From assembly GCA_045647865.1 (NCBI GenBank), contig JAZRMW010000063.1:124001-188000 (forward strand): DNA of 64,000 nucleotides, read 5' to 3'. The translations under genes and the position numbers were made by a program. Of this stretch, positions 25,933-34,167 are shown in pieces. Numbering within the stretch: position 1 is the stretch's first letter; each line of letters starts with the position of its first letter. The DNA comes from Phocaeicola_A sp045647865. Its GTDB lineage: Bacteria > Bacteroidota > Bacteroidia > Bacteroidales > Bacteroidaceae. Below the pieces are notes generated by a model. That model was not told where the DNA came from and searched no databases. It worked only from the letters and a program-made list of their open reading frames with translations.

Positions 25933-26769
25933 ATGAAAAAGTTCAGTTACATTATAGGAGCATTTACCTTTGCATTCGGTTTTACAGCCTGCGAAGACGA
26001 TAATTACATGAAGTTCGATACCCACTACACGGGCATCTACTTCACCAGCGACTCCACCGAATATTCATTCAGTGTAACCCCCATTGAGGTTAGGGAGTAC
26101 ACATTGAAGATTCCTGTACAAATAATGGGAGCACCTGCCAAAAAGGATCGTATCATCAAATATGAATTGGTTGAAGAACTATGCCATGCAGAAGAGAATA
26201 AACAATACATTCTTGATCCAGCCATCCTGCCGGCTGATTCTATCAACGGATACATTCCCATCCGCATTTTGCGCGACGGATTAGTTGGTAATTATGCCGA
26301 TGGCTATGAGCGTTACAAACTGACTCTGCGTCTTGTGGCTAACGAGCACTTTACCCCCACACTTGATTCACTCCGTCAAGTACATCAAACCAAATTTGAC
26401 AATGCCATAGAACAACCCAACTGGATCAATAAACATGAAGAGAAAGTCTGGATTAAACGCGAATTGGGCGAATGGCATCCCTACAAATTCATCAAAATGG
26501 TGGAATACTTCCATGCCATTGAAGACATCCAGCCTGAGACATACAAGAAGATGGTGGTTCTTTATGGTGAAAATCTGGAACATATTCCACTTGGCGATCC
26601 GTGGCAATACCGTACCATCTTCAGGAAATACATCTACAAACCTATGTACGACCATTTCAACGACCCTGCCAATCGAGATATGATTTTGGATGAGTACCCG
26701 GATTTCCCTCTTTCGGACCCTACAGATCCGAACTCTCCATTTGATTTCCCTAATCCATATGCGGAATAA
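25933..26769 (+). CDS. DUF4843-type lipoprotein
   Basis: 278 residues. A lipobox with Cys20 (FGFTAC) is followed by EDDNYMKFD. The YTGIYFTSDSTEYSFS segment and the later VREYTLKIPVQIMG resemble the N-terminal Ig-like strand pattern of DUF4843 lipoproteins that accompany SusCD pairs of the RagAB branch. The C-terminal half carries KYIYKPMYDHFNDPANRD. Probably a surface accessory protein of the importer. The family name is from recalled resemblance; no catalytic motif is visible. Confidence 0.75.
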   Translation: MKKFSYIIGAFTFAFGFTACEDDNYMKFDTHYTGIYFTSDSTEYSFSVTPIEVREYTLKIPVQIMGAPAKKDRIIKYELVEELCHAEENKQYILDPAILPADSINGYIPIRILRDGLVGNYADGYERYKLTLRLVANEHFTPTLDSLRQVHQTKFDNAIEQPNWINKHEEKVWIKRELGEWHPYKFIKMVEYFHAIEDIQPETYKKMVVLYGENLEHIPLGDPWQYRTIFRKYIYKPMYDHFNDPANRDMILDEYPDFPLSDPTDPNSPFDFPNPYAE

Positions 26770-26806
26770 TTGATACATAAAATATTTATCTGATAATGAT
26801 TCAACT

Positions 26807-28321
26807 ATGAAATTTATACATATTTTGACTCTCGCTTTATTGACGGCTTCCCTCTCAGCTTGCTTTGAAGATGAAACGACTTTGGGTACCGGAGCCATCT
26901 CAGAAATTGTGATTGACACAACCTCTATCCAGAAGGTTTATAATATCAACAAAAACGAAACGCTCATCATCACTCCCGTCATCACACAAACGAACAGGGA
27001 GAAAGAGGTCAGCTACACATGGGAAATCAACCTCAAGACCTATAGCAAAGAAAAGGAATTTATCTATGAAGGCAAGGATTTTGGCAGCTATCAGTGTCGT
27101 TTGATTTTAGAGAACAGCGACGGCAAAACGTTTTTCCCTTTTGAACTGCACGTAAACTCTCCCTACGAAGAGGGTATTACCATCATCAGTAAGGACACAC
27201 AAGGAAACAGTATGCTCGCTTTCATGCTGTCCCCTGCCGACGGTAGCGAACCTACAGGGTTCATGTCCGGCGACCAATTTACGGTCAATAATGCGGAAAT
27301 TGCCTTTGCCACCAATCCAGTCGATATAACACAAAGCAGCGGAAGCCTCATCATTGCCTGCCAAGGCAGTAAAGATAACACCACACCGGCAACCCTTTAT
27401 TACCTCAACGAGAAGACTTTCGTGGTAGAGAACATGTTGACTGCATCCGAGTTTCCCGACTTCAAGCCGACATACCTGGCGATACCCTCTTTAGCCTATC
27501 AGGGAATCTCCTACCCTATCCTTTGTGAAAACGGACAGACATATGAATTCTCCGTCACGGAAGGAGCCATTACCAAAGCGGTCAAGCTACCCTATACTTA
27601 TGCCCAGACAGCCATTAGCTATACCCACAGTGTGAGTGAATACGATATGCTTTTCTGGGATAAGGAAATCAACGCATTGTGCCTCTTGTACAACGGATAC
27701 GGCCCTTACTACTGCAGCAAAACCTATCACGCAAACAGGGATACCCTCATCAAGAATCCGAGCATGAACTATTTCAACGGACTCAAAATCTGTAAAATGA
27801 CACTCGTAAAGATGACCGAGAAACAAAGAAAAGCTGGTAATAATCCAGAAATCCTAGTTATCACCAACAACCAATATGAAATGATTCAAAGAACCCGACT
27901 CTCTGTAGATTTCTGGGGATACAACAGCGAAACTTCAGAAAACGTCTTGGTTGACAATGGAGGTTATAAGGTTTGCGGATTCGGAGAACTTCCATTAACC
28001 GAAACCACCCCTTGTATAGCCAACTTGACCTATTACTCCATGCTCTTTGCCGATGGCAACAAGGTTCGCCGTTGGAACTATACATCCAACCAACAAATCA
28101 CTGCTGCTGATGTTCTCCAAACCATCGGAAGCGAAACGGCAGTCATTTGCGGTTTTGAACTCAGCGCCGACCACAAACAGACCTACGTCGCATTCTACGA
28201 ACCTAATGAACCGGGTCTTAACGGTAGCGTATGGGTTATCGACACTGACAAAGGTAACATCATCAAGCAATACAACAACATCTGTTACCAGCCGGTAAAG
28301 ATTATGTATAAGAAAAAGTGA
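26807..28321 (+). CDS. PKD-like family lipoprotein
   Basis: 504 residues. The signal peptide ends SLSAC (Cys19). An Ig/PKD-like domain follows at about 30-115 (YNINKNETLIITPVIT, VSYTWEIN, GSYQCRLILENSDG), then a region of about 370 residues with blade-like repeats, possibly a beta-propeller (YLNEKTFVVE, ILVITNNQYEMIQRT, VWVIDTDKGNIIKQYNN). Such lipoproteins commonly follow DUF4843 in SusCD loci and probably bind ligand at the surface. No enzyme motif was found. Confidence 0.75.
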   Translation: MKFIHILTLALLTASLSACFEDETTLGTGAISEIVIDTTSIQKVYNINKNETLIITPVITQTNREKEVSYTWEINLKTYSKEKEFIYEGKDFGSYQCRLILENSDGKTFFPFELHVNSPYEEGITIISKDTQGNSMLAFMLSPADGSEPTGFMSGDQFTVNNAEIAFATNPVDITQSSGSLIIACQGSKDNTTPATLYYLNEKTFVVENMLTASEFPDFKPTYLAIPSLAYQGISYPILCENGQTYEFSVTEGAITKAVKLPYTYAQTAISYTHSVSEYDMLFWDKEINALCLLYNGYGPYYCSKTYHANRDTLIKNPSMNYFNGLKICKMTLVKMTEKQRKAGNNPEILVITNNQYEMIQRTRLSVDFWGYNSETSENVLVDNGGYKVCGFGELPLTETTPCIANLTYYSMLFADGNKVRRWNYTSNQQITAADVLQTIGSETAVICGFELSADHKQTYVAFYEPNEPGLNGSVWVIDTDKGNIIKQYNNICYQPVKIMYKKK

Positions 28322-28343
28322 GGAAAGCAGACCCTCCCCCTTA

Positions 28344-28443
28344 CCCCTCCCTCTATGGAGGGGAGTAGATAGTCTGTTCATCACAATAAATCAAGAAGAA
28401 TTATGAAAAGAATATTGCAAAACTATTTACTCCCCTCCATAGA
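28344..28443 (+). repeat. REP-like inverted repeat spanning the M16 protease start
   Basis: CCCCTCC (28344-28350) pairs locally with GGAGGGG (28357-28363). Alternatively TCTATGGAGGGGAGTA (28352-28367) pairs perfectly over 16 bp with 28428-28443, looping out the start codon at 28403. The right arm lies in codons 9-14. A third hairpin follows, CGATTGC (28447-28453) with GCAATCG (28465-28471). The two long pairings are mutually exclusive. Confidence 0.65.
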
Positions 28444-31288
28444 AGGCGATTGCGAACTGGTACAGCAATCGGGGAGTTCCAACAACGGAGGGCAGATAAG
28501 ATGGCGAGTCTTTTTTTTCCTATTTATCCTCCCTCTACTCACATTCGCCCAATCCCTTCCTATGGACCCAGCCGTACGCTACGGCCAACTGGATAATGGA
28601 TTGACTTATTACATCTGTCCCAATAAGGTTCCTACCGGACAGGCCGAGTATTACATTGTACAGCGTGTAGGTTCCATTTTGGAAGAAGAAAACCAACGTG
28701 GATTGGCTCACTTTTTGGAACACATGGCCTTCAATGGCACCAAGAACTTCCCCAAGAAACGATTGATCGAGTATCTGGAAGAAAACGGAGTACGCTTCGG
28801 CACCGACATCAATGCCTACACCTCCTTTGACCACACGGTCTATAACCTCTCACACGTACCAACCCACCGAGAGGGTTTGATAGATTCTTGCCTGTTGATT
28901 CTGCATGACTGGAGCGGTTTCATCACGTTAGATGGAAAAGAGATTGATGCCGAACGAAAGGTGATTCACGAAGAGTGGCGCATGAAGACAGGAGCTCGCG
29001 AACGTATTTATGAACAGACCCTTCCCAAACTCTTCCCCGACGGCAACCGTTATGCACACCGCATGCCCATCGGACTGATGGAGGTGGTGGACAACTTTCC
29101 ACACAAGGCCCTGCGCGACTATTATCACCGTTGGTATCGCCCCAACCTGCAAGCCATCATCATTGCGGGCGATGTAAATGCCGACTATGTGGAACAACGC
29201 ATCCATGCTCTTTGGAAAGATATTCCACTAAAGAAAGATGCTCCAGAACGTCCCTACTTCACTGTGGCTGACAACGAAACTCCCATCGTAGCCATCGGTA
29301 CAGACAAAGAACTCACCTCAGGAACATTGCGCATCAGCTACAAATACGACCCACAACCCCAGGAGGCAAACCTCACCATGGAAGGTCAGAAAGAGAATCT
29401 GTGCCGACAGATGGTTCTCTCCATGCTCATGAATCGTCTTTACGACGAGGCTGAAAACAGCACAAGTAACCTTTACTTTTCTGACGGGGATTATTCGCTT
29501 TCTATGACCAAAAAGGCGCTCTCCGCTCACGCAACCTTCAGGAACGACCAATGGAAGGATGGCATGAAGGGTATCGTTTATCAACTGAAGCGCGTCATGG
29601 AACATGGTTTCACCACCGAAGAGTTTGCACGATCTTTGAATGACCTACGGAAATCCCTCGAGTCTCTACAAGGAAACACCCACACACAAAGCAACAGTTC
29701 TGTCGTACAAAAGTGTATGGCGCATTACCTCTATTCCTCTCCCCTACTCTCACTGACAGAGGAGGTTAAGCTCTACCACCAACTGATGCAGCAGCTAACT
29801 TTGAAGGATGTAAACAACCGTTTCAACCAATTCATTTATAGCCAGGGCGGTATAGCTATCCTCCTACAAGGGCAGGAACGCGAAGGAAACAATTGGCCCA
29901 CCGAAGCCGAAGTGCTGCAAGCATACGGCGAAGCATGGAGTCAACAGACTACCGCATACCGGATTCCCGAAACTGAACCTGCCCCGGAATTGATGCCCAT
30001 AAAACCCACAGCAGGTTCTATTGTAAAGGAGACCAAGAACAAAGAGTATGACACCCATGAACTGACTCTCAGCAACGGTGCAAAGGTCATCCTGAAACCG
30101 ACAGTAAACAAGGATCAATATCTGGAACTGACAGCCATCAGTCACGGTGGGACTTCACTCATCAGCGACTCGGAGTATATCCACATCAATGCCATCAACG
30201 CCCTGCCACCCATGGGTGGATTGGCTCATCTTTCAGGACGCGACCTTGGCCGGGCAATGGAGGGCAGCAGTGCTTCATACCAGACCAACGTAAGTACACT
30301 CTACGAATCGTTCAGCGGCGGAAGCCTATGGTCCGACACCGAAGATTTGTTGCAGCTCATGCATCTTCGCTTCACCACCGTCAGAAAAGACACGACCGCC
30401 TTTCTCCGTTGGCAAAGCAGCAACAGAAACAATCTTGTCCAACGCATGGAAAACCCCATGACCCATTTCAGTGACACATTGCGCAGTGTCATGTATGAAC
30501 CCCATCCACGCAACCGCAAAGCCACGCTTGCATTGGCTGACAGTGTGGACTACGACCGCACCTGTACCCTCTTCCAAGAACGTTTTGCCAATGCTGCCGA
30601 CTTCACCTTTATCTTTGTCGGACACATGGATGTTGATTCTATCCGTCCCCTTATCTGCCAATACATTGCCTCATTACCCGGAAATGAGAAGGCACGTGAA
30701 ATAGCGAACCTGAAAGCCCTTCCCACACTCCGTCGTGGCCGACACACGGCCAACGTCCATGTCCCCATGGAAGAACCCGTCACCACCGTCATCTACAACA
30801 TCCTCGCCAAGGAACGCTACACCGCCAAGAACAACATCGCTTGCGCCATCCTCAGCGAAGTGATGAACAGCCTCTGCACAGAGACCTTGCGCGAACAGGA
30901 GGGCGGTACCTACAATGTCAGCGTCACCTCACGCATCTCGCGCCAACCGGCCGATGAACTGACTCTGATGTTCAACTTCAATACCAATCCACAGCAAGCA
31001 CAATCCTTGCTACAAAAAGCCATCGGCCTGCTCCACCAAGTAGCAGAGGAAGGTCCTTCAACCCCTCTGTTCAACAAAGCGAAAGAGTACCTCCTGAAGC
31101 AACATGCTTCGTACCGCGACAGTGACTCTTTCTGGATGGCGGCCCTCACCGAACACGTGCGTTACCATTCGGACGACATGCTCACCAACGGCGAAACATT
31201 GCAAAAAGTCACTCCCAAAGATGTGCAGCGGTTGGCCCGCAAGCTCGTCCGCTCGAAGCACACGGTTGAAGTGGTCATGAATCCGTAG
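28403..31288 (+). CDS. M16-family (insulinase-like) zinc metallopeptidase
   Basis: A 961-residue double-domain peptidase. The inverted zinc motif HFLEH is at 103-107, with the distal Glu184 in DAERKVIHEEW at the expected spacing. The second half (from about 560) lacks a zinc site, as in PqqL- and insulinase-type proteins. Signal-like segment RVFFFLFILPLLTFAQS is at about 35-51, preceded by 34 odd residues (MKRILQNYLLPSIEG...) encoded by a repeat element. No other in-frame Met precedes the mature domain except Met54. Likely exported, degrading peptides taken up by the adjacent SusCD. Confidence 0.9.
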   Translation: MKRILQNYLLPSIEGDCELVQQSGSSNNGGQIRWRVFFFLFILPLLTFAQSLPMDPAVRYGQLDNGLTYYICPNKVPTGQAEYYIVQRVGSILEEENQRGLAHFLEHMAFNGTKNFPKKRLIEYLEENGVRFGTDINAYTSFDHTVYNLSHVPTHREGLIDSCLLILHDWSGFITLDGKEIDAERKVIHEEWRMKTGARERIYEQTLPKLFPDGNRYAHRMPIGLMEVVDNFPHKALRDYYHRWYRPNLQAIIIAGDVNADYVEQRIHALWKDIPLKKDAPERPYFTVADNETPIVAIGTDKELTSGTLRISYKYDPQPQEANLTMEGQKENLCRQMVLSMLMNRLYDEAENSTSNLYFSDGDYSLSMTKKALSAHATFRNDQWKDGMKGIVYQLKRVMEHGFTTEEFARSLNDLRKSLESLQGNTHTQSNSSVVQKCMAHYLYSSPLLSLTEEVKLYHQLMQQLTLKDVNNRFNQFIYSQGGIAILLQGQEREGNNWPTEAEVLQAYGEAWSQQTTAYRIPETEPAPELMPIKPTAGSIVKETKNKEYDTHELTLSNGAKVILKPTVNKDQYLELTAISHGGTSLISDSEYIHINAINALPPMGGLAHLSGRDLGRAMEGSSASYQTNVSTLYESFSGGSLWSDTEDLLQLMHLRFTTVRKDTTAFLRWQSSNRNNLVQRMENPMTHFSDTLRSVMYEPHPRNRKATLALADSVDYDRTCTLFQERFANAADFTFIFVGHMDVDSIRPLICQYIASLPGNEKAREIANLKALPTLRRGRHTANVHVPMEEPVTTVIYNILAKERYTAKNNIACAILSEVMNSLCTETLREQEGGTYNVSVTSRISRQPADELTLMFNFNTNPQQAQSLLQKAIGLLHQVAEEGPSTPLFNKAKEYLLKQHASYRDSDSFWMAALTEHVRYHSDDMLTNGETLQKVTPKDVQRLARKLVRSKHTVEVVMNP

Positions 31289-31307
31289 GGAGAAAAAGTG
31301 ACAATAT

Positions 31308-31347
31308 AAAAAAGCCAATTGCAAGAAAGAATGCGATTGGCTTTTTT
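31308..31347 (+). terminator. Terminator of the SusCD/M16 locus
   Basis: AAAAAAGCCAAT (31308-31319) is perfectly inverted at 31336-31347, followed by a T-rich run. It lies 19 bp after the M16 stop. Confidence 0.85.
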
Positions 31348-31398
31348 GTTTCTGTATGCCGACGGTCTTTGGGATTCACACCGCATGGCCACTAATCA

Positions 31399-31420
31399 CT
31401 TGTAGCTCGTAGCTCATCAC
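31399..31420 (-). repeat. Doubled GAGCTAC word after permease 1
   Basis: On the minus strand the sequence reads GAGCTACGAGCTACAAG, flanked by near-identical AGTGAT words. It lies just past the stop of the minus-strand permease (31433). It resembles the GAGTTGACGAGTTGACAAG word of the second permease, but no pairing arm is visible. Confidence 0.4.
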
Positions 31421-31432
31421 TGTTCACTCGTC

Positions 31433-33793
31433 TCACCCCTTGCAAATTTCATCCGCCGGACGGGCCGTCGCAGTCTTCCACACGCGCCAACCGATGCAGA
31501 GGGCAACGAGCAGGGCAACGAGTAGGAAGATACCGACGTAAATCCCCCACGAGATTTCGGTCTGTACCACGTACTGCTCCAGCCATGGCTTCATGCAGAC
31601 ATAGCCCAGGGGAAAGGCCACCAAAGCCGCCACGGCTTGCAGGCTCATGTATTCGAGGAAGAACATATCCAGGATATCCTTCACCGTAGCACCATGCACC
31701 TTACGGATGGCAATCTCCTTGCGACGCTGCTCACAGGTGAGCATAATCATTGACCACACACCGAAGAGAGCGATGAGGATACAGACACCGGTGGTGATAT
31801 GGAGGAGTTTCTGGAGATTGTTTTCGGATTGCAACATCTCTTCGTAATCTCCCTCCAAGGTTTTTGCATCGTAATTATACTCCCATCCCTGTTGCTTGTA
31901 GAATCCTTCAATCTTTTGCTTGATGGTGGGGAACGTGCCGGGCTTGAACTTGAACACCACACGACGATTGAAATACTTTTGTTCTTCGGTTAGGCGCAAG
32001 TCTTGTGCCACCAACATCCAAGGCTCCGCCCGTTGGGTAGGCTGTTTGTTCAACACATCCTTGAACACACCCACCACCTTGTATATCTCTATCTCCTGCC
32101 CGATAGGGTTATCCCATCCCATGCGGCGGGCAAATGTCTCGTTGACCACCACACTCCATGGACCATGCTTGTAGGGATCAGGCCAATCACCTTGCATCAG
32201 CGTCATCTCGTAGAATTGGGCGGTCTCTACCGTTGTCTCCATCTGTATGTATTCTAAAGGTTCCGTCAATTGGGGGAAATCTTCGGGTTCTAATTCTTGT
32301 GGACTATATCCACTGATAGGATAGATAGGATAATCGGGTACAAAGGCTGTGTCCACTTCGGGTTGTTGCCGCAAGAAGGCACTGAGGGCTTGGGACTTCT
32401 CCACCATTTCGCCAATCGTCCCTGTTACGTACTGATACCCACGGTTCTCGCGCTTGAAGCCGATGTCCTCGTGGCGCAGCGTGTCGAGTTGCTTCAGCAT
32501 CACCACCACACAGAAGATGCTGAAGATGCTGATACCAATCTGCACACCCGTACTGATACGGCGGAAGAGGTTGTAGTTCGACAATCCGCCCACACCCGTG
32601 ATGCTGTTCTGCAACGACTGGCGACGGAAGTACCAGATGGGCGGCACGGAGATGAGCAACGACACGGCAATGACCACTGACATGTAGAGGAAGCTCTCGC
32701 TATAGATGTACCCCAGGTCATAAGGAAGTTCGGTCAGTTCGAGGAATCCCTGCAACAGGAGTTTCAACGCGTAGTTGCCGAAGAACATGGCAATAAGGAG
32801 CAGCAGACCATACTCCGTGAGGAACTGCACCATCAGGTTACTGCCCGTGGCACCATATACCGTGCGCAGGGCAATCTCGCGCTTGCGGATGAAAAGGCGG
32901 TTGATGAACATCGTCAGGTAGTTCAGCAAACCACAGGCTATCAGCAACAGGCTGGCACAGGCAAACCAATAGATGTGTTCCACCTTGAACGTGGCGCTGG
33001 ACTCGTATTGAATCGTAGCATGGCGCAACTGGGTAATGGGGACCACTTTGCCATTGGTGCGTCTGTTTTCCGAAACATATTCCTTCCCGTTATAGACGAA
33101 TGCCTTGGGAATACAGGTATAATTTGCCAACCTTGCATTCAGTGTATCCACGTTTACATGAGGGTGCAGACGCATGACACAACATTCAGCAAAAAAATGG
33201 TTAGGTGGTAATACGGATGGCATAAGTCCCAACAGTTCATACGGATAGTTGGTGTGCTTGCCCCAACTTTTGAACACACCCGTCACCGTGCGCCGTTGTT
33301 TCGACTGGATATCGGTCTTAACGCGCAATTCCTGCCCGATGGGCGATTCCTCTCCATACAGTCTTTGGGCTAATTGGTCGCTGATGGCCACTTGTCCTTC
33401 GTCGTGCAGGAAGCCGTCGCCACCCTCCAAAAACTCAAGGCCAAAGATGGAGAGGTAGCTACTGTCGTGCACCAGACCTTCCCACACCTCCACCTGCTGG
33501 CCGTTGGCAATTCCGCACCTAGTAGAAGAGATAAAGGCAAACTCCTTCACCTCGGGCCATTGTTCGACTTCCTGCCGATTGAGATAGCCCAAGTTTTCCT
33601 GTTTGTCCTCCAACAACACATAGATGCCGTCCGCATCCTTATGAAATGCATCATACGTGGTTTCATACTTTATCCACATGCTTGCCAGTGCGAAGCAGGC
33701 GAAGCCGATGGCCAGACTGACGATGCTGACCACGGATTGCAGGCGGTACTTTACCAGTTGCCGCCAGGCGAGAGTTAGATTGTGCTCTATCAT
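31433..33793 (-). CDS. MacB/FtsX-type ABC transporter permease 1
   Basis: 786 residues in two halves, each an N-terminal membrane helix, an extracytoplasmic MacB-PCD domain and three FtsX helices. It opens MIEHNLTLAWRQLVKYRLQS with TM1 at about 20-42. FtsX cores lie at about 275-395 (NRLFIRKREIALRTVYGATG) and 665-780 (CEQRRKEIAIRKVHGATVKD). It ends ATARPADEICKG. These mechanotransmission-type permeases act with a separate ATPase that is not nearby. About 25-30 percent-like resemblance in layout to permease 2 suggests ancient duplication; the substrate is unknown. Confidence 0.9.
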   Translation of the reverse strand: MIEHNLTLAWRQLVKYRLQSVVSIVSLAIGFACFALASMWIKYETTYDAFHKDADGIYVLLEDKQENLGYLNRQEVEQWPEVKEFAFISSTRCGIANGQQVEVWEGLVHDSSYLSIFGLEFLEGGDGFLHDEGQVAISDQLAQRLYGEESPIGQELRVKTDIQSKQRRTVTGVFKSWGKHTNYPYELLGLMPSVLPPNHFFAECCVMRLHPHVNVDTLNARLANYTCIPKAFVYNGKEYVSENRRTNGKVVPITQLRHATIQYESSATFKVEHIYWFACASLLLIACGLLNYLTMFINRLFIRKREIALRTVYGATGSNLMVQFLTEYGLLLLIAMFFGNYALKLLLQGFLELTELPYDLGYIYSESFLYMSVVIAVSLLISVPPIWYFRRQSLQNSITGVGGLSNYNLFRRISTGVQIGISIFSIFCVVVMLKQLDTLRHEDIGFKRENRGYQYVTGTIGEMVEKSQALSAFLRQQPEVDTAFVPDYPIYPISGYSPQELEPEDFPQLTEPLEYIQMETTVETAQFYEMTLMQGDWPDPYKHGPWSVVVNETFARRMGWDNPIGQEIEIYKVVGVFKDVLNKQPTQRAEPWMLVAQDLRLTEEQKYFNRRVVFKFKPGTFPTIKQKIEGFYKQQGWEYNYDAKTLEGDYEEMLQSENNLQKLLHITTGVCILIALFGVWSMIMLTCEQRRKEIAIRKVHGATVKDILDMFFLEYMSLQAVAALVAFPLGYVCMKPWLEQYVVQTEISWGIYVGIFLLVALLVALCIGWRVWKTATARPADEICKG

Positions 33794-33811
33794 AATTCAA
33801 CCCCCCTCTAG

Positions 33812-33826
33812 CTCCCCAAGGGGGAG
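33812..33826. repeat. REP-like CTCCCC/GGGGAG hairpin
   Basis: CTCCCC (33812-33817) and GGGGAG (33821-33826) with a 3-nt loop, in a C/G-rich stretch 18 bp upstream of the permease 1 start. It resembles the CCTCCC...GGAGGGG element at 28344. Confidence 0.5.
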
Positions 33827-33907
33827 GATTCAGGGATTGTTTTTAAGTTATTTATTCTTTTTTTCTCAATTCATTTTCACTATTTTGCAGTTTCCTTGAA
33901 ATCCCCT

Positions 33908-34036
33908 CTTAGGAAACCATAGTTTCTCTTAAGGGTAAATCCAATTACGCTTAAGAGTAAATCCAGTTACGCTTAAGAGTAAATTCAGTTACGCTTAACA
34001 GAAACGGGAATATCTCTTAAGGGCATTTCACTTGCG
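33908..34036. repeat. 22-bp tandem array between the two permease genes
   Basis: Units begin at 33928, 33950, 33972, 33994 and 34016, each opening CTTAA; the best pair (33950 and 33972) read CTTAAGAGTAAATCCAGTTA and CTTAAGAGTAAATTCAGTTA plus CG, differing at one base. A degenerate unit precedes at 33908. The spacers are the units themselves, so it is not a CRISPR. It fills the gap 33794-34167 upstream of permease 1, together with the REP-like hairpin and the permease 2 terminator. Confidence 0.75.
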
Positions 34037-34100
34037 CTTCGCAATGGCTGGATTCCTCTTTTCTTTGCCAACGGAGCGCTTCATTTTCTGTGCGAAACAC

Positions 34101-34162
34101 GAGTTGACGAGTTGACAAGGAGGGATTATAGTTCCGCATGGCCCTCGTCAACTTGTCAACTC
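34101..34162 (-). terminator. Doubled-word hairpin after permease 2
   Basis: GAGTTGACGAGTTGACAAGG (34101-34120) contains GAGTTGAC twice and pairs with 34142-34162 apart from two G/A differences. It lies 6 bp past the permease 2 stop on the minus strand. Confidence 0.6.
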
Positions 34163-34167
34163 AAAAC

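Noticed and set aside
28493..28560. Alternative M16 start at ATGGCGAGTC near the signal segment
   Set aside because: That ATG is in a different frame and would need a frameshift to join the protease frame.
17736..31288. Polysaccharide utilisation locus
   Set aside because: SusCD are present but no glycoside hydrolase, lyase or esterase is linked; the GH2 gene at 49051 is 18 kb away and separately organised.
33928..34036. CRISPR array
   Set aside because: Units follow one another with no unique spacers and there are no cas genes in the window.
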